Position numbers and translations under genes: made by a program. The notes under the pieces are model-generated. The model searched no databases. It saw only the letters and a list, made by a program, of their open reading frames with translations, and was not told the origin of the DNA. From DATBGS01 sp036557885 (GTDB lineage Bacteria; Chloroflexota; Ktedonobacteria; Ktedonobacterales; DATBGS01): 64,000 nucleotides of DNA. Shown here one piece after another: positions 18,587 to 29,400 of the stretch. Position 1 is the stretch's first letter. The number at the start of each line of letters is the position of its first letter. Where the stretch lies: NCBI GenBank assembly GCA_036557885.1, contig DATBGS010000165.1:62001-126000 (forward strand), in the 5' to 3' direction.

Positions 18587-21157
18587 TCACTTCTCAGCTT
18601 GAGGCGAGGCAGCAGTTCGCTGTTTCTTGCGGCGCAGGCGCGGCTTGGGGCGTCGTATTTCATGGTACGCGCGCCGCTCATCATCACGATCTTTGCGGCT
18701 TCCCTGACCCTTCGCCGGTTTGGGTGCCTCTTGCTCAGCCTTTGGCTCATCTGGTGGCTGAACCGGGTGTAGGGCCACCTCAAGCACCTCATCCATCCGC
18801 TCGGCAAAAACGAATTTCAGTTGCTTCTGGACCTCTTGGGGGATTTCTTCCAGGTCTTTTTCATTGCGCTTGGGCAAAACAATCGTAGTGATGCCCACGC
18901 GATGCGCCGCCAGCACTTTTTCTTTCAGCCCACCAATGGGCAAAACGCGCCCATGAATGGTAATCTCGCCTGTCATCGCCACGCCCCGGCGCACTGGTCG
19001 CTTTGTCAGCGCGGAGATAATCGCGGTGGCAATGGTGATGCCTGCTGACGGCCCTTCTTTGGCTTGCCCGCCTTCTGGGGCGTGCACATGAATATCGCGC
19101 CGCTCGTAGAAGCTGGGGTCAATCCCCAGGTGCTTAGCGTGCGAGCGGATATAGGCCATTGCTGCCTGCCCGGATTCCTTCATCACCTCACCCAGCCGTC
19201 CGGTCAGCATCAACCCGCCGCGCCCATCCGCCAGCGTCACCTCGATAGTGAGAATATCGCCGCCAACGCTGCGCCAGACCAGGCCAGTTGCAACGCCAAC
19301 CTCATCCTGCTCCAGCGCTTCGCGGTGCAGATATTTGGGCGGCCCCAGGAACTTTTCCAAATTTTTCGTGGTGATCTGCGTCTTGCTTTTGCGTCCCTCC
19401 ACCACATGCCGCGCCACCTTGCGCATCGCCCGCGCTACCTCTCGCTCCAGGTTGCGCACCCCCGCCTCCGACGTATACTCGCGCGTCATGCGGAGCACCG
19501 CCTCATCGTCCAGATTCACTTTGCCGCGAGTCAGCCCGTGATCTTTCATCTGCCTGGGAACCAGGAAATTCTTCGCAATACTCAGCTTTTCGTCCTCGGT
19601 ATAACCTGGCAGTTCAACCACTTCCATGCGGTCATGCAGCGCCCAGGGCACCGAATACATCGAGTTCGCCGTCATAATGAAAATGACTTGCGAAAGGTTG
19701 TACGGAATCTCCAGATAATGATCGGAGAAAGCATGGTTTTGTTCGCGGTCCAACACCTCCAGCAGCGCCGAAGACGGGTCGCCGCGAAAATCGTTGCCCA
19801 GCTTATCAATCTCATCCAGCACAAAGAGCGGGTTGACCGTTCCGGCCAGGCGCATGGTCTGAATGATGCGTCCGGGGAGCGCGCCAATATACGTCCGCCG
19901 ATGGCCGCGAATCTCGGCCTCATCACGGATGCCGCCCAGCGAGACACGCACAAACTGACGCCCTAGCGCCTGCGCAATGGAGCGCCCAAGCGATGTTTTG
20001 CCAACCCCTGGCGGGCCAAGGAAGCAGAGGATTGGACTGCGCGTATCTGGTGCCAGCTTGCGCACAGCGATATACTCAATAATGCGCTCCTTGACTTTTT
20101 CTAGCCCGTAATGGTTCTCGTCCAGAATGCGCGCGGCCTCCACCGTATCCAGGCGGTCTTCGGTGTGTTTCTGCCAGGGCAAAGCCACCAGCCAGTCCAG
20201 ATAGGTGCGCACAATCGTTAATTCTGGCGCCATCGCAGGCATGCTGGCAAGGCGATCAAGCTCGCGGAAGGCGCGTTCAGCCGCCTCGTGTGGCATCCCA
20301 GAGGCATAGATTTTTTCCCGCAGTTCCAGATTCTCGCGGACCGTCGGGTCAGACTCACCCAGTTCGCGCTGAATCGCCCGCAGTTGCTCGCGCAGGTAGT
20401 AGTCACGCTGTGATTTATCTATCTCCTGCTGCACCTGTGCCTGAATCTGATTTTCCAGTTCCAGAATATGCAGCTCTTTGGTAAGCAGAGCGCTCACATT
20501 TTGCAGGCGCACCCCTGGATCAAACGTCTCCAGCATGGCCTGCCGTTGGGCCAGCGGCAAATCAAGCGAAGAGAGAATGAGGTCAGCCAGACCGCCGGGT
20601 GTTTCCAGATTCAGCGCCGTGATATACGTCTCTTCAGTCAGCGTGCGGCTCAGCTTCACGCATTTCTCAAAAAGAGACAACGTAGCACGCATCAGCGCCA
20701 CCACTTGCGGGGTCTTCTCGATCTCCTCCGGCACTGATTCTACCTGCGCCCGAAAATAGCCATTGGCTAGCGTCACCTGCAAGAGCTTCATCCGCCGCTG
20801 CCCCTGCACAAACACGCTGGTCGTTCCATCAGGCAATTTCATGGTACGACTGACCGAGGCTCCGGTCCCAACGCGGTACAGATCATCCACTCCAGGTTCA
20901 TCCAGCGTCTCATCCCTCTGCGCCACAACCACCAATGTCTTGCGCCCGGACATGGCTTCTTCAACGGCCCGTAGCGAGCCATCCTGCCCAACATAAAGCT
21001 GTGTCATCATATTGGGAAGGACTATAGCATTGCGCACAGACAGAACTGGCAACTCCTCAGTCGCCAGTTCCACCAGTGTTTGTTCTTCTTGGGGTTCAGC
21101 AACCTTTGCGGTTGCAGGAGCTTTCCGGCGAGTCGCAGCCCCTTTTCCTGTCGCCAT
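18587..21157 (-). CDS. lon: ATP-dependent protease Lon (LonA)
   Basis: An 856-residue LonA protease that unfolds and degrades damaged or regulatory proteins in the cytoplasm. Domains in order: N-terminal substrate-binding LAN domain (ELPVLSVRNAIVLPNMM onward), coiled-coil linker, AAA+ module with Walker A GPPGVGKTSLG and Walker B FVLDEIDKLG, and the Ser-Lys protease domain with catalytic serine in EGGQAKEGPSAGIT and lysine in GGLKEKVLAA. A basic 40-residue C-terminal tail (KPAKGQGSRKDRDDERR) is extra and could contact nucleic acid. ATG 21157 has GGAGG 10 bases upstream; the frame opens 9 codons earlier. No CIRCE or HspR operator was recognised in the 245-base gap upstream. Confidence 0.97.
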   Translation of the reverse strand: MATGKGAATRRKAPATAKVAEPQEEQTLVELATEELPVLSVRNAIVLPNMMTQLYVGQDGSLRAVEEAMSGRKTLVVVAQRDETLDEPGVDDLYRVGTGASVSRTMKLPDGTTSVFVQGQRRMKLLQVTLANGYFRAQVESVPEEIEKTPQVVALMRATLSLFEKCVKLSRTLTEETYITALNLETPGGLADLILSSLDLPLAQRQAMLETFDPGVRLQNVSALLTKELHILELENQIQAQVQQEIDKSQRDYYLREQLRAIQRELGESDPTVRENLELREKIYASGMPHEAAERAFRELDRLASMPAMAPELTIVRTYLDWLVALPWQKHTEDRLDTVEAARILDENHYGLEKVKERIIEYIAVRKLAPDTRSPILCFLGPPGVGKTSLGRSIAQALGRQFVRVSLGGIRDEAEIRGHRRTYIGALPGRIIQTMRLAGTVNPLFVLDEIDKLGNDFRGDPSSALLEVLDREQNHAFSDHYLEIPYNLSQVIFIMTANSMYSVPWALHDRMEVVELPGYTEDEKLSIAKNFLVPRQMKDHGLTRGKVNLDDEAVLRMTREYTSEAGVRNLEREVARAMRKVARHVVEGRKSKTQITTKNLEKFLGPPKYLHREALEQDEVGVATGLVWRSVGGDILTIEVTLADGRGGLMLTGRLGEVMKESGQAAMAYIRSHAKHLGIDPSFYERRDIHVHAPEGGQAKEGPSAGITIATAIISALTKRPVRRGVAMTGEITIHGRVLPIGGLKEKVLAAHRVGITTIVLPKRNEKDLEEIPQEVQKQLKFVFAERMDEVLEVALHPVQPPDEPKAEQEAPKPAKGQGSRKDRDDERRAYHEIRRPKPRLRRKKQRTAASPQAEK

Positions 21158-21351
21158 GTGCAGGCTTCCTCCAGTGTTAAACACAGCCTCTACATCCCAT
21201 TATAACGCACTAACTGAGGCATGGCAACGGTGAGAGCCTGCTCGATTGTTGTTAAACTGGAAAATGTGACTTATTTAACACTCTCGCTTGGAGGCGATAA
21301 GAACCATCAGGGCAAAATTAGCGTGGAATAGCGTTTTTCTGGCAAAAACGC

Positions 21352-21380
21352 TTGACACGCTGCCCTTGTTGGGGTATCAT
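21352..21380 (+). promoter_or_regulatory. Sigma-70 promoter of the tRNA-Thr gene
   Basis: TTGACA (21352-21357) and TATCAT (21375-21380) are separated by 17 bases and end 22 bases before the tRNA. A GCGTTTTT/AAAAACGC hairpin (21331-21351) lies just upstream. Confidence 0.8.
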
Positions 21381-21402
21381 AAAGGGGCAACAAACGTGAT
21401 AT

Positions 21403-21477
<75 letters not shown>

Positions 21478-21597
21478 GTCTACAAGCGACTTCAAGCCTG
21501 GCGAACGGTAAAAAGAAGTGCCCAGAACCGTTGCTCTACAAGGCGAAAACCGTACACTCCAGCCCCAGGAAAAAGCCCCTCTGGAGGAGTGGTTATC

Positions 21598-22308
21598 ATG
21601 GAAATCTCCGAAGCGGTAGACAGTTATTTAGCCGCGAAAACTCGTCTTTCTCCCCGAACCCAGGAATGGTATCAGCAGAAGCTTGTCGTGTTTACTGCCT
21701 GGTGCGAAGGACAGAATCTCACCCTGGAATCACTCAGACAGGCGCATGTGCGAAAATTCCTGGATGATGCTGCCAACCGCAACAACCCCTACACCGCCGC
21801 CTCTATCTCCAGCTACACCTGCACGGCTATGCGCAAGTCATTAAGGGCTTCTTGAACTGGTGCGCCAAGGATGACGACCTGGAAGACCTGGTACACCCCA
21901 AGGCGCTCAAGATCGAGATGCCCAAGGTGGACTTCAAGGTGATTGGCGTCTTTAGTGATGCACATATCGCCAGGCTGTATGCAGCGTGCAAGCGAGAACA
22001 TCTGCCAAAGTTAGTGGTGCGAGATGTCAGCGCCGGATGTGCGTGAGGTGTTCTTGAGTCGGGACAATCTCCCCATGACCGTAAGCGGGCTGGAGCAGAT
22101 TATGGACCGGCTGGGCGAGTGGGGCCACATCAAGGATGTGCGCTGCTCCCCACACACGTTTCGCCACACCTTTGCTGCACGCTGGATGAAAGAACGGGGG
22201 AAGGGTGACATCTATAAGCTGGCGCGTGTCCTGGGGCATAGTGCTCCAGGGAAATCCGGCGTCATGGTGACGGAGCGGTATATCGCGTCACTCCCTGACC
22301 GGTTCTAG
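21598..22308 (+). pseudogene. Tyrosine recombinase (island integrase), frameshifted and internally deleted
   Basis: ATG 21598 has GGAGG 10 bases upstream. The first frame encodes a SAM-like core-binding domain (EISEAVDSYLAAKTRLSPRT...). Near 21815 the frame shifts to 'HGYAQVIKGFLNWCAKDDD...FSDAHIARLYAACKRE', and near 22020 it shifts again, skipping a stretch, to 'VREVFLSRDNLPMTVSGLEQI', HTFRHTFAARWM, ARVLGHS and VTERYIASL. The box II HxxR, the GHS and the nucleophile Tyr are visible, but the central part that would hold the first catalytic Arg and the Lys is missing. Position next to tRNA-Thr identifies it as the island integrase. Confidence 0.85.
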
Positions 22309-22482
22309 TTGTCAACGGGTTGGCATTACTGCCAGCCCCATCTTTTTCGCCTCAATATGCGTAAGTGAATACGTGCTTGAATGATGCGAAGAAAGCATCC
22401 GCGACAAGGGGCTAATTGCTGGGGGAGTGGGAACTATTCTGTGCCTTCCATCAGCACCATTGGTCGTATCTGTATTTCTCGC

Positions 22483-23288
22483 TCAAGAAGTGGGCCGCTT
22501 GAGGCTTACGCCTGTGATATGCTCATGGACCAAAAAAAACGCCTTTTCAAATATGGTGTGCTGTCCTCTCATCAGCCCTGGTAAGATTAAGACCAGGTCC
22601 ACTACACCTTTCAAGTAATAAGGGGACTTCTCCAACGTAGTGCAGTTCAATTTTACGTGGGCACCAAGGCTTGTGCCATCGATTGAGCCAATTATAGTCA
22701 AGTCCACGATGCGCTTCGGAAAATAATCTGGCCCAAGGTTCATCGTTCCTGCACCTGTTATTACTGTACCCGATTGGGCTAGGGTAAATATTAGTCCCAT
22801 TCTATGATTTCTCTCGTATGTCTCCTCTTTCCACGCTCCACTGACATCTATATTTGAAGCTCCCGATGCCATTTGTGCTATTTGCTGTGAAGACACTTGG
22901 GGCTTTGACTTATTCAGAGCCGCCACGACCAACTATGCAGCTTGCCTCGACTCCAGCCAACTCACATCAAGAAGCTGGTAATTGGTCAGGAAGCCACTCA
23001 CCTGGGTGGGCTTAACTGGACCCCAATAATGTGCTTTCGCTGTCCCAGTGCTAAACTGAGTTCGCTTTGCACCCATTGAGATGCCCAGGAATCGGGGGTC
23101 AGGACGATAAGGTAGATGTCTCTCTCTTGCAGTTCCTTTTCGAGTGTCTTGACCCACTGTGAGCCGACATACAGCCCCTCACGGTCATACCAGACATCAA
23201 GACTATTGTTCTTTAACTCAGCAACAAAACCATCACACCAGCTATTATCTTTGTGGCTGTGACTAAGGAACACCCGTAATGAAGCCAT
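22483..23288 (-). pseudogene. TIR-domain protein, frameshifted and with an in-frame TAG
   Basis: The first 90 residues are a bacterial TIR domain: MASLRVFLSHSHKDNSWCDGF, VWYDREGLYVGSQW, LEKELQERDIYLIVLTPDSWAS and WVQSELSLALGQRKHIIGV. Near 23010 the frame changes and TIR-like sequence continues as KPTQVSGFLTNYQLLDVSW, reaching an in-frame TAG at 22933-22935. The same frame then continues with 'VVAALNKSKP' and a 130-residue beta-rich C-terminal domain (VSGAWKEETYERNHRMGLIFTLAQSG...) to 22483. TIR proteins act as NAD-consuming effectors or as signalling modules in defence; the catalytic Glu could be that in WVQSE. ATG 23288 follows GAAGGTGAAAG. Either lesion alone would remove the C-terminal domain. 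Confidence 0.78.
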
Positions 23289-23403
23289 CTTTCACCTTCG
23301 TCAGTCAGAGAGACGCTTTCCTCTCGGCTCAAGCGGACAACTTACTCGCTGTAATTTATCATGCACTAGATCAGATGGCAACATTTTAAGTAGAAATCGG
23401 TAT

Positions 23404-24284
23404 CTATCCTGTCTGAAACACCTTGAGGAAGGCAGCAGCGTCCTTGTCTTCTGAGGAATCTTTCTTCGTGCCCTGGCGTTTGGCGCGGGTGACGCTCATC
23501 TTTTCGAGCAGTGATTCCATCCGAACGCCTGGGTGCTGGCGAGACATCGGGAAGGTGGTATTTTTCTCAATCTCAAACTGCACCACACGCAGATATTTGA
23601 GCCCAATCCGCGCCCACTCCTCTTGCTGGGAGGCTTCCCGAATCGCCTCCATAACGGCGTGAGAGTAGCGCGCCGTCGCTGGGATCTGTCTCGCCAGCCT
23701 TGCGCTGGCTTTGCCCTGGAGCGCTGCCGAGACCATCGGCTCTGGTTCCACCATACTCAGCGCAATCTTCCATGGGCGCAGTTCCACCCGCAAGGCAGTG
23801 TGCAGTGCCAGGAGCGCCGCTTTAGCGGCCGCATAGCCTCCCCAGCAGGGCAAGGGAATCCCACTGGCGGTGAAACCCACGGTGACGATGCGGCCCTGCC
23901 CATGGCTGAGCCTGGGCAGAAAGCCCCGTGTCACACCCAAAAACCCCAGGACATCCACCTGGCACTGCTGTCCTGCGCGCAGCGGGGTCCACTCGAGAGG
24001 CTCCCTGAGCAGGAGACCCGCGTGATGCACCAGACCCATCAGCCAGTTCTCCCCCACGTGCGTCGCAGTGATAGCGACGGCAGCCAGGATGGAGAGCGGA
24101 TTGGTGAGGTCCAGGAGCAGCGGGGTCAGCCGCGTCGAGCCGACTTGGCGGAGGGTCTCAGCCTCGGCCTCGGTATGAACCCCTGCAAGCACCTGAAAGC
24201 CGAGGTGATCAAGGTGCTTGCAGGGTAGTCGCGCCCGCTGCCACGAGAGGCGTTGGTGACGACATAGCTGGGAATGGGTGCCAC
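23404..24284 (-). pseudogene. Short-chain dehydrogenase (SDR), N-terminal frameshift
   Basis: Starting at GTG 24284 (AGGAG 8 bases upstream), the protein reads VAPIPSYVVTNASRGSGR, the glycine-rich NAD(P)-binding motif of an SDR, but the frame breaks near 24228. A second frame continues with HLDHLGFQVLAG, LTPLLLDLTNP, GLVHHAGLL (the NAG-like motif), GRIVTVGFTASG and GGYAAAKAAL, which contains the catalytic YxxxK. Beyond residue 200 the C terminus is longer than in a minimal SDR and charged. Restoring one base would give a protein of about 290 residues, so decay is recent or there is a sequencing error. The substrate is unknown. Confidence 0.75.
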
Positions 24285-24555
24285 GCGAGATGCTCCTTTC
24301 CGAACGGTCGAAATTGCTTGTCTGTTTGGCCAAGCAGAGCGGCCTTTCAAAACAGCCTGGATTCTGGCGACAGATCGGTCGCAGTGTTCTCTGTCTCGCA
24401 GCGACGAGCCGCCGTTGTGGGTTTTAATCACGGCCCTGGCAGGGAATCATGCAAAAGAAAGGCATTAACAGGGTGCTCCCATCCCACGCTATGAATAGCC
24501 CTTTCGGCTTAAAATTTCTGGACAGAAAAAGACTTCAGATACCCTGTCCCCTCGG

Positions 24556-24995
24556 CTAGAAGCCGAGCGTTGGAGACTCAGATGAGAAGGTTTTACAGAC
24601 ACACAACGGCGTTCCATCTACCGGAGCGTTCAGCTTTTGTTCCCAGGCTTTCGCGCCCGTGTCGTTATCCACCGCCAGAATGCCCACCGAGGTGCCGACA
24701 AATACAAGCGGCCTCCCGTTGATGTTGCCGAAGGTGGGCGAAGAGAACGTTCCATCGCCAGCAGGGATGGAAAAGCTCCAATGGAGCACGCCCGTTTTGG
24801 GGTCGAAGGCATACAGCCGCGTATTATCAGTTGCCAGGACCAACCCTCTAACGCCAATGGCGGGCCTGGAATGCACTTCGCCTTGCGTGGGCGCGCTCCA
24901 TCTGAGGGTGCCAGTCAAAGCATCAACCGCATAAAACACCTGCTCATCAGCGCCAAAGTAGACAGTATCGTTGAACGTGTTGCCCCAGCAGCACT
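24556..24995 (-). pseudogene. Truncated PQQ-like beta-propeller, paralogue of the lipoprotein at 30856
   Basis: From about 24995 the frame reads NTFNDTVYFGADEQVFYAVD, then LTGTLRWSAPTQGEVHSRPAI, LYAFDPKTGVLHWSFS, TFSSPTFGNINGRPLVFVG and VDNDTGAKAWEQKLNAPVDG. These are PQQ-like blades and match, blade for blade, residues of about 240-360 of the lipoprotein at 30856-32175. The N-terminal signal and first blades are absent and the protein ends early at 24556. It is the only gene part between the SDR remnant and the FAD monooxygenase. I treat it as a decayed duplicate. Confidence 0.72.
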
Positions 24996-25152
24996 ATCCC
25001 TCTGGTGGCTTGCCAGCAGCGGCGCCACAACCCAAACAAAGACACGTGAAAATGCACAGCTATTCTCCTGAGAAAGTGGAAGCGAGACGGACCTGTCGAG
25101 AGGCGCGCCTGCGCCCTGAATGAAAGTTTCGTTTTTTACCTCTCCCAAGCTG

Positions 25153-26280
25153 CTACGTTGCCACCTTGAGTGGCGCGTAGCGCGCGTACATCAACTGATC
25201 ACCCCGCTCCTGCAGCGTGGCATTGCGCAGGGCAGGTGGCAGCGCAAAGCTCTCGGCCACCGCAAGACTGTGCTGCCGGACCCACTCGACGCGCGGCCTG
25301 CGGCGATTCACGAAGGTTTCCAGCGCCTGCTCCACGCTCTCCGCCTCGCGCAGCACCACAGCCAACACCCAGGCATCTTCCAGCGCCAGACAGCCCCCCT
25401 GGCCCATCATCGGGGAACTCGCGTGTGCCGCATCTCCGATGAGCACCACTCGCCCACGCTGCCAGAGCGCTTGCTCGGCCCAGGCGATAGGGGAGCAGTG
25501 AACCTGTTCGTCAGTGGTGAGCGCCGCCAGATACTCCTGCACCACCTCGCCAAAGGCGGAAAAGCGCTCGCGCAGCCGGGCTAAGCGTCCCCGGAGCGCA
25601 TCATGAAAGCGCGGCATAGTCACATTCCCGAAGCCGTAGGTCTGTCCCTCACCCACCGGGCAGAGCCCGAAGAAGCAGCCCTCGCCCAGCAGAAACTGGA
25701 CCCGACTTAGCCCGCTTGGACGGATCGGGGCAAGGCTGCGCCATACGACCTGCCCGGCGTAGACCGGCGCGGCCGCGCTCAAGGCGAGCGCACGCACCGT
25801 GGACGCGATCCCATCGGCGCCCACGACGAGGTCGTAGTCCCCCGCCGAGCCATCACTGAACTCAACCTGGACACGCTGTTCGTCCTGGATCAAGGAACGG
25901 ATGGAGGTGCCCAGCCGGGTTGGGACCGCGGCGGCCCCCTTTCTCAGCACCGCTTGCAGTTTCGAGCGAGCAATGCCAATAAAGGGTCCCACGTTTCCCC
26001 AGAGCGCTTCCAGGTCGGTCGCGCTGAGGACCGCTCCAGCTTCATCGCAAAAGTCCCAACGGCGAATCACGGTCCCGGCCTCCTCGACCGCTGAACCCAG
26101 ACCGAGCGTGTCTAGCACCCGCATCCCGTTCGGTTGTACCGCGATCCCGGCGCCCACCGCCTGCCATTCGGGGCTGCATTCGAGCAGCTCCGCCCTCAAG
26201 CCCTGCTGGTGCAGAGCCGTTGCCAGGGTCAGCCCAGCAATCCCTCCGCCCACAATCAAAATCTGTTCTACCTGAGCCAT
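25153..26280 (-). CDS. FAD-dependent monooxygenase (PHBH/UbiH-type)
   Basis: A 375-residue flavoprotein hydroxylase. The N-terminal Rossmann motif is ILIVGGGIAGLTLATAL with LLE at the end of strand 2, the DG motif is DYDLVVGADGIASTVR (about residue 150), and the FAD ribose-phosphate motif GD is VVLIGDAAHASSPMMGQG (about residue 280). Such enzymes use NAD(P)H and O2 to hydroxylate or epoxidise aromatic or polyketide-like substrates and are common tailoring enzymes. ATG 26280 follows GGAGGAGAACG. About 110 bases upstream on its strand is the three-heptamer SARP-type promoter (26387-26430), shared in design with the double-glycine peptide promoter, suggesting control by the adjacent SARP. It appears intact. 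Confidence 0.92.
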   Translation of the reverse strand: MAQVEQILIVGGGIAGLTLATALHQQGLRAELLECSPEWQAVGAGIAVQPNGMRVLDTLGLGSAVEEAGTVIRRWDFCDEAGAVLSATDLEALWGNVGPFIGIARSKLQAVLRKGAAAVPTRLGTSIRSLIQDEQRVQVEFSDGSAGDYDLVVGADGIASTVRALALSAAAPVYAGQVVWRSLAPIRPSGLSRVQFLLGEGCFFGLCPVGEGQTYGFGNVTMPRFHDALRGRLARLRERFSAFGEVVQEYLAALTTDEQVHCSPIAWAEQALWQRGRVVLIGDAAHASSPMMGQGGCLALEDAWVLAVVLREAESVEQALETFVNRRRPRVEWVRQHSLAVAESFALPPALRNATLQERGDQLMYARYAPLKVAT

Positions 26281-26386
26281 CGTTCTCCTCCCTTCGCTGC
26301 ACAGGCGAGCGGATCACGATTCAATCAGCGCCGTTTCTTGGCATCCTGTGCAACACCTGCTACAATACGGGGGGTTTCTGGAAGAG

Positions 26387-26430
26387 AGCATACTGGGAGC
26401 CTGTAAAATCACTGTGAAATGGGTGTGAAA
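26387..26430 (-). promoter_or_regulatory. SARP-type promoter of the FAD monooxygenase: three 11-base-spaced heptamers and TATGCT
   Basis: On the minus strand: TTTCACA (26430-26424), TTTCACA (26419-26413), TTTTACA (26408-26402), a 9-base gap, then a TATGCT -10-like hexamer (26392-26387). Steps are exactly 11 bases. The first heptamer overlaps the ATG of the divergent SARP gene. The same pattern occurs at 29982-30025. SARP activators are known to bind heptameric direct repeats at 11-base spacing just upstream of the -10. Confidence 0.8.
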
Positions 26431-29400
26431 TGGGTCGGCTTGAGCTCGCGTTGCTGGGAACGCCAGAAGTACGCCATGCTGGGCAAGTGCTGACATTTCC
26501 GACGCGCAAGGCGCTGGGGCTCCTCATCTATCTGGTAGTGGAAGGCGGTCTGCATTCCCGTGAAAAACTGACCGCCCTGTTCTGGCCAGAAAGTGAAGAG
26601 GACCGGGCGCGTGCCTCTTTTCGCCGCGCCCTGGCCCTGCTGCGCCAGGCGTTAGGAGAACCCAGAGACCGGTCCCACTTGCTCGCTGCAGGCGATCGTT
26701 TGGGGTGTGACGTCACTGCTGACGTGGTCTGCGATTTGCACCTGTTCCAGGCGGCTACGCAGTTGACGCGCCAAGTTGCGCCTTCGCCCCGTCTGCTTCG
26801 CACGAGCCTCCAGTCCGCCGCTGCCTCGTATCGGGGGGAGTTCCTTGATCAGTTTTCCCTGCCTGACGCGCCTGACTTTGAGGACTGGGTACGCATGCAG
26901 CGCGCACACTGGCATCGCACGATGGAGGACATCTTCGATCACCTCACCCAGGCGCAAGAGGAAGCAGGTGCCCTCGCTGAGGCGCTTGAAACCGCCAGCC
27001 GCTGGCGCAAGGAGGCTCCCCTCAACGAGCGTGTTTACACGCGGCTGATGCGCTTGCATTCCGCCGTTGGCGACCGGGGCGCGGCGCTGCGCGTGTATGC
27101 AGACTGCCAGGCCATGCTGGCAGCAGAATTCCAGGCAGTCCCAGCCCCCGAAACCGAAGCGCTGGCGAAGCGCATTCGCAGTCAGACCCCGCCACCATCT
27201 GGCAACCTCCATGCAGCGGCACGCTCGTCGTCAGCGCTTCTGGAAAGCCCCCTGGTGGGGCGTGAGCGTGAGTATACGACCTTGAGGCAGCAGTACCTGA
27301 AAACCTCTCATCACCAGGCACAGGTGGTGGTCCTTCTTGGGGAGGCAGGCATTGGCAAGACCCGCTTGGCCGCCGAGTTTCTTCCCTGGGCCGCCGCGCA
27401 GGGAGCAGACATCCTCCAGGGACGCGCATTTGAGGCTGGGGGACGTTTGCCCTATCAGCCGCTGATGGAGGCCATGCGCCGCCGCCTGGAACGGGAGAAT
27501 GCGCCAGACGATTAACTCAACGACGTCTGGCTGGCAGCACTCGCCCGGCTTCTGCCTGAGCTGCGCGAGCGCTACCCTGATCTGCCAGCCCCGTTCACCG
27601 GGTTAGGGGAGGCCGAAGCGCGTGCGCATCTTTTCGAGGCGGTGGCTCGCCTCTTCCAGGCGCTGGCTGAACAGGCTCCGCTCCTGCTGTGGCTGGATGA
27701 TCTCCAGTGGGCCGATGCGGCTTCCCTCGACCTGCTGCACTATGTCGTACGAGATTGGGCGGAGCATGGAGTCCCCGTGTTAGTGCTGCTCTGCCTGCGC
27801 GAGGAGGCGCTGACCGGCACGCCGCCGCTCTCTGACTGGCTCTTCAGCATGGGGCGCGCGCTTCCTGTGACGCGCCTACGCCTCTCGCCGCTTTCTGCCG
27901 AGGAGACCATGCGCCTGGTGCGTTTGCTCGGAAGCGGGGACCAGGAGCCAGAACAAAGAGCGCCTGACCTTGAGCGCTTGGGCCAATGGCTCTTCGCGGA
28001 GACGGCAGGGCAGCCCTTCTTTCTGCTGGAAACGCTCAAAGCGCTGCTGGAACAAGGTTTGCTGACGCTGCGGCTCACCGCGAGCAGGAAATGGGAAATT
28101 GCCCTCACAGAGGCAGCGGAGCAGGAGCGTCAGTGGCGTGGGCTGCTGCCCTCAGGGGTGCGGGAACTCATTCGTGCCCGCCTGGCGAGGCTGAGTCCTG
28201 ATGCTGGAGGGCTACTTGCGGCGGCGGCGGTGCTGGGCCAGGGCTTCACGTTTGAACACCTCGCTCAGGTCGCTCAGATGCCGGAGCAGGAGGGCGTGCT
28301 GGTGCTTGAAGAGATCCTCAAAGGTGGGCTGCTCCAGGAAACGAACACCACTCGCAGCCCAACGAGTGAGCAGCCCTATACCTTCACCCACGACAAGATC
28401 AGAGAGGTCGTCTATTCAGAGGTGGGAGAGGCGCGGCGGCGCCTCTTGCATCGACGGGCGCTGGACATCTTGCAGCGTGCCGCCGCTCCCATGGCAGCGC
28501 TGGCGCATCATGCGCTGGCCGCCAAGTTGCTTGAACCGGCCTGTCGCTGGAGTGTGGCGGCAGGAGACGAGGCCGCGCGCCTGTTTGCCACAACCAAGGC
28601 ACAGCAGCACTATACCCTGGCGTTGGAGGCACTCGCGCACCTCCCTGAGAGCGAAGAAGTTCGCCGCCAGCGGGTGGAGACGATCCTCAAACTTGTTAAC
28701 GTGTCCTGGACCACCGAGAGCCCGGAGCAGCATCTGGCGCGGCTGGCCGAAGCGGAGCAGCTTTCGCTCACGCTCGCTGGATCGGATCGTCAGCTCCTGG
28801 CGCAGGTCCATTACTGGATCGGCTTTATGGCTTTCGTACGTCATGCGCTGCGAGAGGCCAAAGCAAAGTTCCAGCAGGTGCTCGTGGAAGCGCAAGAGCT
28901 GGGCGACGAAGGATTGCAGACCCTGGCATCTGTGCAGATCGCGCGAACCCTGACAGGCCAGGGGCAGTTTGGTCAGGTCGAAGCCCTGCTGGTCCCCGTG
29001 ATCTCCCGGTTGGAAGCCGAAGCCCTCTGGACGGAGTGGATTTTTGCCCTGGGCTTTCTGGGCGTCTCGCTGGCGGCGCGCGGGCACTATACCGCCGGAC
29101 TCGCCGCAGGACAGCAGGCACTGGCCCGCGCTCAGGTCACGAATAGCCGCGACCATCGTGCCAGAAGCCACTTCTTCCTGAGCGTCATGTATGGGATGGG
29201 CGGGGATCTCTCCCGTATGGTGGAAGAAAGCGGCCTGGTAGTGGAATTGGCGCAGCAATCCGGCGACTGGGTCCTGCTGTATCTGGGGTACGGTTGGCGC
29301 GGCTGGGCCGAGAGTCGCCTGGGCCAGTCTGAAGCGGCGCTGGAGAGCATGGCACGCTCGCAAGACCTGGGGCGGCAACATGGCGAGCGCCTCCTGCTGA

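Noticed and set aside
21158..21402. A heat-shock operator (CIRCE-like) upstream of lon
   Set aside because: Only one half resembling TTAACACTC is present, without its inverted partner.
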